From Lutraria lutraria (taxonomy: Eukaryota; Mollusca; Bivalvia; Venerida; Mactridae): DNA of 64,000 nucleotides. Below, in pieces: positions 38,700 to 51,629 of the stretch (positions within the stretch are counted from its first letter, which is position 1; the number at the start of each line of letters is the position of its first letter). The stretch covers positions 26,957,912 through 27,021,911 of the forward strand of contig OZ026848.1 in assembly GCA_964023205.1 (NCBI GenBank), read 5' to 3'. The position numbers were made by a program, and so were the translations under genes. The notes below the pieces were generated by a model that saw only the letters and a list, made by a program, of their open reading frames with translations, did no database searches and was not told the origin of the DNA.

Positions 38700-39148
38700 A
38701 ACATATCATCATGATCATCATGATATTCATCATAATATTCATCATCATCATCATCATCATCATCACCTACACCACCACCACCATCATCACCACCATCATC
38801 ATCATCATCATCATAGCATCATCATATCACCACCATCATCATCACCACCACCATCATCATCATAATATCATCATCATCATCATATCATCATCATATCATC
38901 ATCACCATCAGCATCATCATCATCACCACCATCACCATCATCATCATCAACACCCCTATCACCACCATCACCATCATCACCACCATCACCATCACATCAC
39001 ATCACCACCATCACCATCACCACCATCATCATCACATCACCACCATCATCATCACCACCATCATCATCACATCACCACCATCACCACCATCATCACCATC
39101 ATCATCATCACCACCATCAACATCATCATCATCATCATCACCACCACC

Positions 39149-39180
<32 letters not shown>

Positions 39181-40075
39181 CATCACCACCATCACCATCA
39201 ACACCCCCATCACCACCATCACAATCATCACCACCATCACCATCACCACCACCATCACCACCATCACTATCATCATCACATCACCACCATCACCACCATC
39301 ATCACCATCATCATCACCACCATCATCATCACATCACCACCATCACTACCATCATCACCATCATCATCATCACCACCATCACCATCATCATCATCATCAC
39401 CACCACCACCACCACCACCATCACCATCACCATCACCATCACCATCACCATCACCATCACCATCATCATCATAGCATCATCATATCACCACCATCATCAT
39501 CACATCACCACCATCATCATCATCATCATCATCACCATCATCATGATATCACCACCACCATCATCATGATATCACCACCACCACCACCAACATCATCATC
39601 ATCATCAGCAGCAGCAGCAGCAGCATCGTATAACCATCATCATCATATCATCATCATCATATCATCATCACCATAGCATCACCATCACCATCATCACCAT
39701 CATCATCATCATATCATCATCATCACCATAGTATCATCACCATAGCATCACCACCACCATCATCACCATCATCATATCATCATCATCATATCATCATCAC
39801 CATAGCATCACCACCACCATCATCACCATCATCATCATCATATCATCATCATCATAGCATCACCATCACCATCATCACCATCATCATCATCATATCATCA
39901 TCATCATATCATCATCACCATAGCATCACCATCACCATCACCATCATCACCATCATCATCATCATATCATCATCATCATATCATCATCACCATAGCATCA
40001 CCACCACCATCATCACCATCATCATCATCATATCATCATCATCATAGTATCATCATCATATCATCATCATTTGAT
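38700..40075. repeat. ATC/ACC microsatellite 2 (~1.37 kb)
   Basis: This is the longest tract, mixing ATC, ACC and CATATC motifs. From about 39670 to 40060 it shows secondary repetition of about 100 bp around CACCATAGCATCACC. Long His/Thr/Ile/Ser ORFs are low-complexity artefacts. Confidence 0.97.
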
Positions 40076-40800
40076 TTGGATATTTCAGATATATAATCTT
40101 AATTTCTTTGCTTAACTTGATACTTGTATGAAAAGATCGCCCTCTGAGGAAAAAATATCAGTCATATTTCATACAAGAAAACAAAACAAAATGTCACTGA
40201 AACGAATGATAAAAATACAATTGTTGAAAAAAATTCAAGAGAAAAAAATAGGGAATATTCATATTTCAAAATAAATACAGTTCAGTTATAAGTTCAAGTT
40301 ATAATCAGACGAATGTATAATAATTTATTGTTTATGGTATGAAAAAAAGATATCATCATCACCAGTAGCGGCAGCATCTCTGTCATCATTATCATCTTTA
40401 TAATTCTCTTCCATACCTTTCTACTAAAAATGACACCCGAGTGGAAGCGATCCTTTTCATTTGATTTGGATTCATTTTTCTCTCATTTCGGATGTTTTTA
40501 ACTTGATACTTGTATGAAAAGGTCGTTCTCTGAGGAAAAAATGTCAGTTTGTCGGGTTTCATACAAGAAAATAACAAAATGTCAATGAGACAGATAATAA
40601 AAACACAATTGTTGAAAAGAAATTATGAGAAAAAAAAACATGGGGAATATTTATAATTCAAACTAATTATAATTCTAAGATGTTAATTCCAAATTTATGA
40701 TTATGATGTAGAGTACATGTATATAAATAATACAAAATTGACGAAATTTGGACAGTCTTAATGAACGATTTAGATTAATGAAGTTTGATGTAAAAATATA

Positions 40801-40873
40801 TGGTTCCGCTGGGGCTCGAACCCAGGACCTTCTGCGTGTAAAGCAGACGTGATAACCACTACACTACGGAACC
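40801..40873 (-). tRNA. tRNA-Val (anticodon TAC), copy 3
   Basis: Identical 73-nt body. The - strand downstream flank has T5 (ATTTTTACAT). Confidence 0.95.
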
Positions 40874-41094
40874 CTGATGTTGCAAGTTTTGATGACATTA
40901 ATTGTGGTAATAATTGATCCAGATCTAGTAATTATTCCGATAACTATTGATACTAGTTATTGAAAAATGAATTGAATTAACGTCTGTAACAACGATCGAT
41001 AGATATACACTGCATCAAGGCATATATATATAATAAATTCATTGTTATAATTAGACGATTATATATACTCTTCATGGTATAAAAAAGATATCAT

Positions 41095-41125
41095 CATTAT
41101 CTCTTTCAACATCTCCATCATCATC

Positions 41126-41157
<32 letters not shown>

Positions 41158-41390
41158 TATCACCATCATCATCGTCATCATCGTCATCGTCATCATCATC
41201 ATCGTCATCGTCATCGTCATCATCATCATCATCAGCATCAGCATCAGCATCATCACCATCATCATCGTCATCGTCACCATCATCATCATCACCATCATCA
41301 CCGTCATCGTCATCATCATCATCATCATCATTTCTATCATCATCATCATCATCATTTCTATCATCATCGTCATCATCATCTTCTTCCATA
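41095..41390. repeat. ATC/GTC microsatellite 3
   Basis: A mixed ATC, GTC and ACC tract. The - strand reading gives an Asp-rich ORF of about 105 codons, which I regard as a repeat by-product because neighbouring tracts give similar artefacts in any frame. Confidence 0.95.
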
Positions 41391-41769
41391 TTTTTCTTCT
41401 AAAAATTCATTTGATTTAACCCCAGTTTCCTCTCATTTCAGAATTATAATCTTAATAATTATTATATACTGTTTAATTAACTTGATCGATACAAGTATGA
41501 AAAGATGGCCCTCTGAGGGAAAAATGTCAGTCTGCCGGGTTTCATACTAAAACAAATGTCAATGAGACGGATAATAAAAACACAATTGTTGAAAAATAAA
41601 ATTCAAGAGAAAAAAAACATCTAGGGAATATTTATATTTCAAGCTGAATACAATTTAGATATAGGCCTACCTGTAAGTTTATGAAGTATACTAAATGATT
41701 AAAAAAGAACGAACTTTTGACAATCTTACTGTACGATTTAGATTAATGAAGTTTGAGGTAAAATATATA

Positions 41770-41842
41770 TGGTTCCGCTGGGGCTCGAACCCAGGACCTT
41801 CTGCGTGTAAAGCAGACGTGATAACCACTACACTACGGAACC
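41770..41842 (-). tRNA. tRNA-Val (anticodon TAC), copy 4
   Basis: Identical 73-nt body; the downstream T4 on the - strand is present. Confidence 0.95.
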
Positions 41843-41989
41843 CTGATATTGACAGTTTTGATGACATCGTATATACATTATGATAATAATTTCGCTAACA
41901 ATTGACTGATAATTGAAACATAGTTTGAATTATCGTCGTTAACAATGATCGATATATATGACCACATCAAGGCATTTATTTATGTATTC

Positions 41990-43051
41990 ATCATCAACAC
42001 CATCACTATGGTAATCATCATCATTATTAAAATTATCTTCACCTCCTCCACCATTACCGCCACTTTCATCATCATCATAATCGGTCCTAATAATTATATC
42101 TATCTATAATCATTCGGCAGTATAAAAAGCGACGTACAAAGAGCAGGTGTTTAGAGAAAATATGTTAGATACACGTACCGTATCATTCTTGAAAAAAGAC
42201 ATTTTTTTAAGGAATTTATAAGTTTTATTTTGTGAATATACGTACGTACGTACAGCTCTTCCTATATATATATGGCACATGCCCGGCCGTTTTAATTATT
42301 TATTAATATTTAATCTCTCTACGTATATATATAGCAATATGATTTGTAACCAAATTTCTAAACATATGGACTACTAATTTAAAAAAAAATTGTCAGCGAT
42401 CATGAATGGCCCACGATTTTACCTAGTCATGCAAAGATATCGATGTAATTTTCTGACATTTATCTTGAGGAATTAAATTTACACCTACGAAAGCTATAGA
42501 TGGTTTCGATGACTATCTGAAATCATTATTTCGATAACTATCTATAAAATGTAAAGCTAAATACATTGTTGTCATTAATGTATGTACAGTATACGTATAA
42601 CTTATAATTGTTAAATCTGATCGAGCGTCTCTTTATGAAAATATTAATTGTTTGTTAATTACAGCAATCGATGGGATTTCAATTAAATTTAAGTCCGTCA
42701 GAATATTTTGAACGTTTTTAATAATATTTTGAACGTTCAAATAATTGAAAAAGCTGTCACTCGGTAAAAATAAATACATTTAATTAATATGCATCTTTTG
42801 ATACCAGACCTACATCGATCTGGATATATACTGCATGTGATGGTTATCAAGTCGTTGATCTTGATTGCACTGTGTGTTTTTATATAACACGTGTAAAATG
42901 TATTGTAAAAATGAGCTGTAAATACGTAATGAATTTTTTTATTTTATGATACAATAGTTTATGAATATAACTATATTTAATAAATTATAATGGTGATATC
43001 TGTATACGTAATTTGACTCTATTCACTTATTAATTCTCTAATTTACCACAA
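41990..43051. other. AT-rich spacer, nothing coding
   Basis: No gene was seen. A CGTACGTACGTAC run lies near 42241. The left edge keeps some imperfect CATCATCA repeats. Confidence 0.5.
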
Positions 43052-43124
43052 GGTTCCGTAGTGTAGTGGTTATCACGTCTGCTTTACACGCAGAAGGTCC
43101 TGGGTTCGAGCCCCAGCGGAACCA
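43052..43124 (+). tRNA. tRNA-Val (anticodon TAC), copy 5, opposite strand
   Basis: Identical in all 73 nt to the four - strand copies, but inverted and without their conserved flanks or ATC tract. T5 lies at about 43129-43133 downstream. It is followed within about 60 bp by a decayed LINE fragment. Confidence 0.95.
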
Positions 43125-43185
43125 AGTCTTTTTGAAAATGTTTTTTATTATCTTTTTTTCTAGCCTTTGTCCTTTTCTGAGTTAA

Positions 43186-43870
43186 ATGAAAGTACTAAAG
43201 CATATGAAGCCTATTACTGCTGTATTTTTTATTCTTACTTATTCGAGTAGAGAAAAATGTTGCCGCCTAACAAAAAAATATACCATTTTAAACACAAATA
43301 AAATTGAACCAACACCAAAAGCTAAATGGAAAGAAGAATTAAATATATCCGACAAAAAGTGGGAAAAAAATACAGAAGTCCATTCCAGAAAAATACAAGT
43401 ACAATATTGCAGTGGTTCCAAGCTAGAATCAGTCATCATGAGAATTTTAACAACTCGTAAGCTTCCGTATACAATCAAAAATAAAAGAAAATTCAAGGTG
43501 TTTATACTGCAATGAAGAAGAAATCATTTTACATATGTTATGGACCTGTCAGTACACCCAAGAAGTTATAAATGGTCTAAAAGGATGGCTTTTTGTTAAC
43601 GAAAATCTTGAGGTTACAGCTGTGACTTTTATATTTAACATATCCAAAATCTTGACCCCTGTTCAGTTATATATATTATTAGAAACCAAGTATTACATTT
43701 TTTCGGCAAGACACTTAAATAAACCTTTATCAATTATAAACCGTAAAAATAGAATGAGGAGAATTGTACAAACTCTAGAAATAATAGCCTTTGAAAATAA
43801 TAAAGCTGAAAGTTTTAGACGTAGCTTGGAGGTATATAAAACAAAAAATTTACAGAGATCTAACCCCTAA
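43186..43870 (+). pseudogene. decayed LINE (L1/Tx1-like), C-terminal zinc-binding region
   Basis: The frame at 43186-43515 contains KAKWKEELNISDKKWEK, and the frame at 43535-43867 gives LWTCQYTQEVINGLKGWLF. Between them a third reading (about 43497-43560) gives CLYCNEEEIILHMLWTCQ, a C-x2-C-x7-H-x4-C motif like the post-reverse-transcriptase zinc-binding region (zf-RVT) of non-LTR retrotransposons. The pieces are out of frame with one another (also near 43400-43450), and no reverse transcriptase core or endonuclease is present. It is therefore a 5'-truncated, frameshifted relic. Clade assignment is from memory. Confidence 0.75.
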
Positions 43871-44149
43871 ACAGGTTTTTCACCAGCAATCCTTTCTCAG
43901 TAAATAACTATCAAGTAAGTCTGAGTAATACTAACATATACTTAAGACCGGGTGAGATAAAGACATAACCACAAGGCTTCTTATTTTTCTCATTGCCAGC
44001 TTTCAGAGCTTATCAGTTGGCTTATCGGGAAAGTTGTCCCCCTTGAAAATCGACTTTTTTGCGATATCGATGACATGGCGGTGACAGGTGCTCTATATAG
44101 AGTTATAGAGGAAGTATTTATTTAACTTGTAATAACTTTATTAATAATA

Positions 44150-44850
44150 AAGGCACAACATTTTCCCTGTTATGTGCACAATTTTGCATCTTTCTTCTTT
44201 ATAATGATATAAATTTTAATTATGTTGTATTTTATCTTCTTGCTTCCCTGATCGTTACAAAATTGTCCCTGTCGGTCTAGATTTTTTATATGAACAAAGA
44301 AGGAAATTTCTAAAATCAAGCAAAAGTGGGAATTTCAAACACCTAGAAAGACATTTTGTAGTATAAGCACAACATTTTCCCTGTTATGTGTACACTTTAA
44401 CATCTTTCTTCTTTATAATGATATAAATTTCAATTATGTTGTATTTTATCTTCTTGCTTCCCTGATCGTTACAAAATTATCACTGTCGGTCAAAATTTAT
44501 AAAAACATTGTGTATTTACATACAAGAAAATTCCTAAAACTATGCAAGATGGCGGAATTCAAGCACCGAGAAAGTCATTTTGCAATATAAGTACAATATT
44601 TTCCCAGTTAGGTGCACAATTTTGCATCTTTCTTCTTTATAATGATATAAATTTTAATTATGTTGTATTTTATCTTCTTGCTTCCCTGTGTGATTTAGAT
44701 TGACCTATTTTGCAAAAGCGTTTTTGGATTCTCTTAATATGATGCCTGTATATTCTCGTTACCAGCATGGCTTTAAAGATAAAATCAGTATACGTATATA
44801 TGTATTGTAATGATATTTATTTCAATTATGTTGTAATTTATTTTCTTGCT
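44150..44850 (+). repeat. ~215-233-bp tandem repeat, 3 units plus remnant
   Basis: Units starting near 44151, 44366 and 44599 share GCACAACATTTTCCCTGTTA, TTGCATCTTTCTTCTTTATA and TTGTATTTTATCTTCTTGCT. A decayed end recurs near 44805-44850. It lies just downstream of the LINE relic and could be its 3' region. Confidence 0.85.
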
Positions 44851-45448
44851 TTTATTTAAGTCGAACATCAATATAAACTCTATATACATATTAATCATAA
44901 TTAAGTTATTTTGTTCATTTTTTTGTAAACTTTAAAATATTTTTTTAATAAAAGGTGTGCGAAAAGGTAAACATTTGAAAACAATCACTGTTAAAGGTGA
45001 AGTTGTCAAACACCTAAGGAAAACTGTGAAAGTACTAACACCTAAGTTCCTTTCATTCTAAAATTCAGTTTTCATTTGAAACCTATAGTCTTCTCGTGTA
45101 AAAATACTCTTCTATAACAGATGTAAGAAAGTGATAGAAGTGAGAACTGTACCATGCTTTGTTTCATTCTGTGATTATTTGTTGTTCTTTATGTCTGGTA
45201 TTATGTTGTTGTTTTTGTTTGTTTATTTTTATAATTGAAAACTTTGTAAAGTGTGGGATCCACGACCCACATCACACTTCTTCGCGGGGAAATAAATGGG
45301 TTGGCCAAAATGGAAACTGAAAAAAAACCTACACCGTACATGTACAGCCAAACTGTAGAATATTCTATGAAACTTCGGTTTAAGATCGGGTACATTTATG
45401 TATATATTCTAGTAATAACAATAAGACCACAAATGAAAATTCATTATA
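44851..45448. other. intergenic, nothing recognised
   Basis: No convincing ORF. Short open frames here have no recognisable family and no splice context. Confidence 0.5.
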
Positions 45449-45630
45449 CAGTACAACCTCTCCAGTTAGAGTGGCCCTCTAATGAGTATCAACCTCCCTT
45501 CAAAAACAGTATGATTTTTTCCCACTTCATGATTTAACTATTAATTTAACCTCTCTAGAGCAACAACCTCTCAACAACAACATAATTTTGCTACTTTCAA
45601 AAGACACATTGCTTCGGAGAGCTTACACTG
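45449..45630. mobile_element. 182-bp TA-flanked MITE (Tc1/mariner-type), copy 1
   Basis: It begins CAGTACAACCTCTCC and ends GGAGAGCTTACACTG, with TA on each side (45447-45448 and 45631-45632). CAGT ends and a TA duplication fit Tc1/mariner-type MITEs. Its length equals that of the copy at 53071. Confidence 0.75.
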
Positions 45631-46034
45631 TATAGTTTTGTCAATCATAGCCTAGTTTAACATTTAGCAAGTACAATGAATTCATTGTAAGAGTCCTCAC
45701 TTAACAAAATATACTCTGGTATGGTCTATGACACCACATGATGAAAATATTGCTTTATAAGGTGACCCAGCTTGGTCCGGGGTGCAATAACACCTGAGTA
45801 CTGAAGTCGAGCCGTTTTAGTAACAAACCGGTGTTCATGTTATTTTAACCTATAGTGTAAATCGCTAAATAAAATGTCTTTTGGACTAGTTATCGACTTG
45901 TCACTGTAGTCTCTATGTTTATGTAACATCGGCTATGTGAGATTCGAGGGGTTATTGAACTCTTCTGAATCTACGTATACATCCACCAATCCACCCACCA
46001 AGACGTCCCAAGACTAAGCTCAATGTACGCTCAA

Positions 46035-46100
46035 ACAGCTTACGACCTACCGAAGTAACTGGAAATAACGTTGAAATATTCAAATCTGATTTCGCACAAT
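46035..46100 (+). mobile_element. SINE family B 3' fragment
   Basis: ACGACCTACCGAAGTAACTG followed by AATAACGTTGAAAT and CAAATCTGATT matches the 3' end of family B (CGACGTAACTGAAATAATGT). The head is missing. Confidence 0.5.
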
Positions 46101-46290
46101 ACGAACGTGACAGAATATGAACATAGTATGTAACAAATTGGTCGTATTTATTCAGTAATGCTTGGTAAACTTAAAATTAACCAGCAGAAATAATAAGACG
46201 ATTTTAAGAGCAGACACCGCATTCAGTAATTATATGTAACCGTTGTACGCGGTTATGTAAGTGATGACCGCATATCTGGAGAACTAGACC

Positions 46291-46320
46291 AAAGACCTAT
46301 ACATACATGTATAGGTCTTT
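46291..46320. repeat. perfect 13-bp-arm palindrome
   Basis: AAAGACCTATACA, a 4-base spacer, then TGTATAGGTCTTT. Flanks also mirror weakly (ACTAGACC before, GACTAGACC after). Confidence 0.85.
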
Positions 46321-46924
46321 GACTAGACCAACCATTAAAGTGTCAATGTCCTGTAATTTTAACGTTAAAAGAAACAATTTTAAAAGCTGCAACTAATGTC
46401 GGGTATTGTAACCTCGGGACAAAAATGGTAAATAGAATTTCTGGACGGTTTTGACATACCGATGCAAAAAGATGATGTAACGATTACATCATAATAGGCG
46501 CTCCAGACGTGTCGTAATTATTTACGGTTTATCAATTAGTTACCAGAAGAGACAAATCTAAGTAATTTATTATAGTATTACTAACACATCTTTCCAATTC
46601 AATCTGATTAAAGTATTTGGCAGAGGTGTCACGTTGTTAACGAAAATATAGACATAATTAAGTAAATCGTCAATGAACCATTACCAAGACAACGCTTTAG
46701 GCAAAGTTTATATCAACGTAAGTTATAGAAATTTAGAATACAGCTGATTAATTCTATCCGAAAATCTTTACACTACACTTGATTACAGGTGCAAATGTGA
46801 TTTACGGATGTCTTCTTCTGCATTCTGTAGAATACTAATTTGTTTATTTACGGAAGTAGTCCCGTCATTGAGGCGAACAAAAAATCGTCGAAGTAGAACT
46901 TTCCGTCCCTGAATTATGCGCGGA

Positions 46925-46940
46925 GGGGGGGGGGGGGGGG
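46925..46940 (+). repeat. poly-G tract (G16)
   Basis: An uninterrupted run of 16 G in an AT-rich region. Length may be unreliable in assembly. Confidence 0.9.
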
Positions 46941-47599
46941 TATTGCGTAATGGTTGATACGTACCGGTAATAAGATGTCGATACAATTTGGATTACTTCC
47001 AGCAGTCAATGCTTATATAAGTTCACTTAAAAAATAAAAATGAACTGTACCGTGTAGTATGGTTACATGAATTAAAAAAAGAATATTTCAGAAAATATTT
47101 TGTCAGTTTGAATATGGAGTATGATGGTCAACGGTAATTTTGAAACAACATGCGTATTGGTAAAATTATAGTACTTTTAAATGCGTACGTCGTCGTTTTT
47201 GAAGATATCTTATCTAAAAATCAGTAAATTACCATGACGGAAAGAAGCGATTTCGACCGATATTTACCGAGTGAGAGGCACGACCCAGACGCATGTTATT
47301 TTTCTATATTATGACAAAACGAATTAATCATGAAGCGAATAAAGTTATTCATTACCTTAAAAAGAACGATATCGGATAATTACGTACATCCTGTTATGGA
47401 TAAATTAGCATAGCAAAAATATAGAACATACCGAATTACATGCTAGAACATTTCAAACTTCCCAGACGCAACCATCGGACTTAAAATATTAGTATAATTA
47501 CACAGGTCTGTTACATCACATGTGATGTTGAAATTCTGAAACCATAAGATTATAATCTGATTATTTATATGTAAATTTGTATGTGCAATTCTTAGTATG

Positions 47600-47868
47600 A
47601 CTTTTGGATTTAATTTATTTGACATATAAATACATGCAGTAAGCAGTGGTGGCCATAATAAATGTAAGTTTAGGTTACTAGTACATTGTACTTGTCCATG
47701 ACACCCGATTCTTAAATGTCCAGTAGGAGCCTTGTTTTCTGCAAATAGCAGACAACTTCCGGCTCTACAGGAATTACCTGTTGCGGAGGACAATGATTTT
47801 GGTTCAAGGTTCGAACTCACGAGTGCAGGATCCTAGAAATAACGCACTGTCTGTTGGGCCAAGGGGAC
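47600..47868 (-). mobile_element. tRNA-derived SINE, family D
   Basis: On the - strand the head reads CCCCTTGGCCCAACAGACAG (A-box-like) and GTGAGTTCGAACC (B box). The body contains AACAGGTAATTCCTGTAGAG and CATGGACAAGTACAATGT, and the 3' end is A/T-rich (CAAATAAATTAAAT). A 125-codon open frame on the same strand is accidental within the repeat. Confidence 0.6.
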
Positions 47869-48798
47869 AGGCAATTATAGATAAAATATGAATTCACGCT
47901 AGAAGAAACTATTTATGTTTTAAGGTTACTTGATCAAAATAAATAGGGTAGGTACAGTCTCAAATTTTTTCTTCTGTTTTTTAAAAAAAATATACTTTCG
48001 TAAGTTGGTGATACGATTCGCACCCAAATAGATTCGTACTTTGGTTCAAATTGTTAAAAACCTAAAAGACTAGCGTCAAAACACGAAACGCGACTATTAC
48101 TTTCTGACATTAGTCGTATAGATTTTTTCTGTAAAGATGTCAACTGAATAAACATGCATGAAAAGCGCTTTACCATTATAGTGATATTTTGTAAGTTTTC
48201 AATTTTCTGATTTTGATTTTAATCTTAAAGTTGAGTTCCATTTAGTAGCCAGAATAAACGACGTAATCAGAGTGAATTTGGCTGATACACAGATCGTGTT
48301 GCCTACTTTGCATACGTCGGTGATATTTACCCATTTATGAACGGAAACGGATGTATACGGTAAAATATACCAAAGTAATGACAATACTATGTATGTAGAT
48401 TTAAGTGAATTCAACACCGCCGTCCTTTTGGTGGATAAATCACAGTCTTATATGTCATACCGTCACAGGAAATATCATAAAAAGTGTTTTCAAAATATTA
48501 ATCTGTATTAAAATAATTCATCTTTCCTTCTTCACGTCTAGGCTTCTCTGTTACTGTGATTTTTTTGGGTGCAAATTCTGTAAGAAAAAAAGGTTTGCTG
48601 AAGAACATTGGCCAACTGACACACTTAAATATCGGTGTCTACTTACCACATTATCACTAATAAAGCGAATGACAAGACTTGTAGCCTATATCATTAGTAA
48701 GTCAGGTTGATTTTCTGTTTAAAAATATACGATGTAAAAATTATACTGGACCGAGCTCAAGTGCATCCGCCTATCATGGGGCGAAGTGAAGTACAAGA
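47869..48798. other. intergenic, nothing recognised
   Basis: No gene or clear repeat. Short ORFs lack family features. Confidence 0.45.
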
Positions 48799-48955
48799 CT
48801 ATGGTGGCTGATTTCTGCCATTTCATATCTTCATGTATTCACCCTCTAAGGTCGAAGGCGTAGACACGATAAGTGAGCAGTTTATCGTGCACGTGTGTTC
48901 GACTTTTGGGGGCGAAGACACGAAGACATGAGATGGCAGAAATCAGCTACCATAG
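48799..48955. repeat. 157-bp inverted-repeat element
   Basis: CTATGGTGGCTGATTTCTGC and the reverse complement of the right end (CTATGGTAGCTGATTTCTGC) match nearly perfectly. Pairing continues inwards through CATATCTTCATGTATTCACC versus CATGTCTTCGTGTCTTCGCC. It looks like a foldback MITE. Confidence 0.8.
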
Positions 48956-51193
48956 AAATCAGAGCCAGCAGAAGGCACCATTCCCAGAAGTGGGCCAAGA
49001 GGATTAAATAAGTACGTAAAGCCATAAAACTAAATACCTGGCCTAACTTTTCTTTTCGATTATTTTGTTTTAATTCTAAGATATGATACTATAGTAATCA
49101 AAATAAATGTACATTAATAGTATAGACAAATATTTGACCGAAACTGAAAGTGTATCTATGGTCGGCAAAATTAATAAGATCGGTCGTGTTTGCAGAAACC
49201 AGGATTTTTTACACGCCTAACAAAACTACTGTACGTAAACGATATAGTATCCAGCTAACAAGATTGTCTTGCTAGAGAAAGCGATTAATCGACAAAACTC
49301 ATTAGGCAAACTTAATTAGCCTTGTATTCATAATTACCATTCACAACGTCACCATGTTAGCTATTTACGCGGATATATACAATACAGATCGGTTCTACTT
49401 GACCTTGAACTTTCGACAAACAAAAAACGCCTTTCAAGATTTAAACAGTAAAATTAACAACATGTTCGTGTATTTCATACTATCACGCGAAGCTTAATAT
49501 TCCGTACACCATTACAACAAAGGATTTCAATCAACGTTAGAATGTCGGGTTATTTATACGTATAATGAATGTTGTTTTTCATTTATTGGTCAAACAACGA
49601 CAACAACAACAACACATAATAATATTACACATTTATGATATCCATGCATAAGGAATTCAATTTTAATAATTCCTCAGCAAAAAAGGTATCGAGACTGGAT
49701 GTCTGGTGATATCAAGTTTCACTAATTGATAGATTTAAAAACTAACCTGAAATAAACCCATTGTATAAAGTCCAATAATAATAATAATAATAATAACAAC
49801 TTTATTTACAGATATAAAGTCCAATAAAGATATGGTTTAGCGCCAGTGGCAAAAAACGTGCCGGACAGGTAACATGACTTATTTTAGCAGAACTATTCTC
49901 ATTATGGAATGGTCCTTGTTTTGTCTGGTTTTGGGTCGTATCAAAACCCTCTAACAAAAATCTAACAAAACATGACATGGTTCCGTGGTTGTAAAACTTG
50001 AGAACAGTTTAGATCTATAAGCCCAAATTTCAATTTCATTCTCGAAGTTTTTGGTTGAGGCGATATCACTGTTTAGTGATTTTAAATAAATTCAAATCAA
50101 TTGCACCATTTTAAGCAAAACACATTCAAACTTAATATTTGAGATTTGCGAACAGTCGAATTTTTTATAACCTTGGACCAAATGATGAGAGCTTACGTAC
50201 ATACCTCGTGTAAACAGGGTCAAAGTTCGCGAGACTTTGGTGGATAAAAACAACTTGTTCATGGAAAGAAGTAATTTATTGAGAGAAAAAATACATCTTT
50301 TCAGCCCAGTACGAATGTCGTAACGACCAGCAATGCATACTTGACCCCCCTGTCAGAAGGGTCAATCCATGAACTTCCCATAGTCCTGTAAATAGGTAGT
50401 TTGATAAATGACATCACATTATGTTCGTAAGTACATGAATATATAATGTTTACCAATTGTACATATATATAGAGCATTATGTTTCAAATACGGACAGTAT
50501 AATATTATTCTGAAGTGAATTCAAATACACTTGTATAAAATTTATAGTATATGTTCGTGTAAAAAAACATTAACTAGTATGACCAACATTCATTTGGGAC
50601 AATTTTTTTATTTATATATTGAAGGGGACTGCTTATGAATTGAAATGAAGAAAAATATTAAAAATCGTTTTGATAATGATTTTGACCGTTATAATGAGGC
50701 TGGCCTTTATCATTTTTTTTCAATTTGGGGTTTTATACTTGAGTTGAAGGTGATACTATTGTCCATAAGCGTTTAATAGATATGCATGCGTAAAAAGTGC
50801 ATACTGAACGCATAACTTATATATTCAAATCCATACTGGAGGTTTATGTGCAAAATTACAGCCAACACGGCATTGGCAGCCGTGTTGTACCCAAACCTCT
50901 CGTAAATAGTTTTAATACATAATTATTCGTCCAAAAATAAAGTCAAACACTTGTGTTGTCAACTAACTTGTTGAATACGATACCCAGACCACGGATATAC
51001 ATTTCCGGTATTCTTTTGTATGTAGACATTACTTATAAGAATGAAGATGAATTAATTTGGATATAATGAAGGAAGTTGGATGAATTATCATACATTTAAT
51101 ATCTGATAAATATATACGGTAATTTGAGATTCATATCCGCTCTCAACAATTTTTGTACCGGACTACTTCTTACTCTATAGCAAAATCGTGATA
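48956..51193. other. intergenic with AAT microsatellite
   Basis: Apart from (AAT)7 at 49774-49795, I see no gene, tRNA or structured repeat in this AT-rich stretch. Confidence 0.45.
49774..49795. repeat. AAT microsatellite
   Basis: Seven copies of AAT followed by AACAACTTTATTTACAG. Confidence 0.9.
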
Positions 51194-51365
51194 CAGTCAT
51201 CACTGTGAACAAAAGTCACCTTTGGGAAAGAAGAAGTATGATCGTTAATTGACAGGTGCCCTTTATTCGGAGGTGATTTTGTTAAAAAAAATATTAACGA
51301 CAGTTTTTAAAATAAGGACTTTGATTCACAGGGTGGACATTATTCGGAAGTGGCCGCTTACACAT
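51194..51365. mobile_element. 182-bp MITE family, decayed copy
   Basis: It shares CTTTATTCGGAGGTGATTTT and TCACAGGGTGGACATTATTC with the copy at 53071. The left end ATACAGTCA is recognisable and the right end is eroded. Confidence 0.6.
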
Positions 51366-51629
51366 GTTTCACTTTTCATGAGCATTATGAAATACGCCAA
51401 ATGCGCCATATGTAGCATGAAACATTGCAGATTGCTCAGCATTAAAAATGTATTCAACAGAACCTTGTCTGGCCTGACCTCGCAAAGTACAGCTCGGCAC
51501 GGCCAAACACGTCATGGCCCGGCACACTCACGGCTAATCATGATACGGCACAGCACAACGTGTGAAGTAACAAGTACAAAGAATAATTATCATATAATTT
51601 TCATATATTTTTTCTCTTTGTCATAAATA

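Noticed and set aside
41072..41389. 105-codon Asp-rich ORF on the - strand
   Set aside because: Product of the GAT/GAC repeat; the adjacent frame gives an equally long Met-rich ORF.
47443..47820. 125-codon ORF on the - strand
   Set aside because: It overlaps a SINE-like repeat with a tRNA-type B box; no recognisable protein family.
51249..51626. 125-codon + strand ORF
   Set aside because: Its first half lies in a decayed MITE copy and the rest has no recognisable domain.
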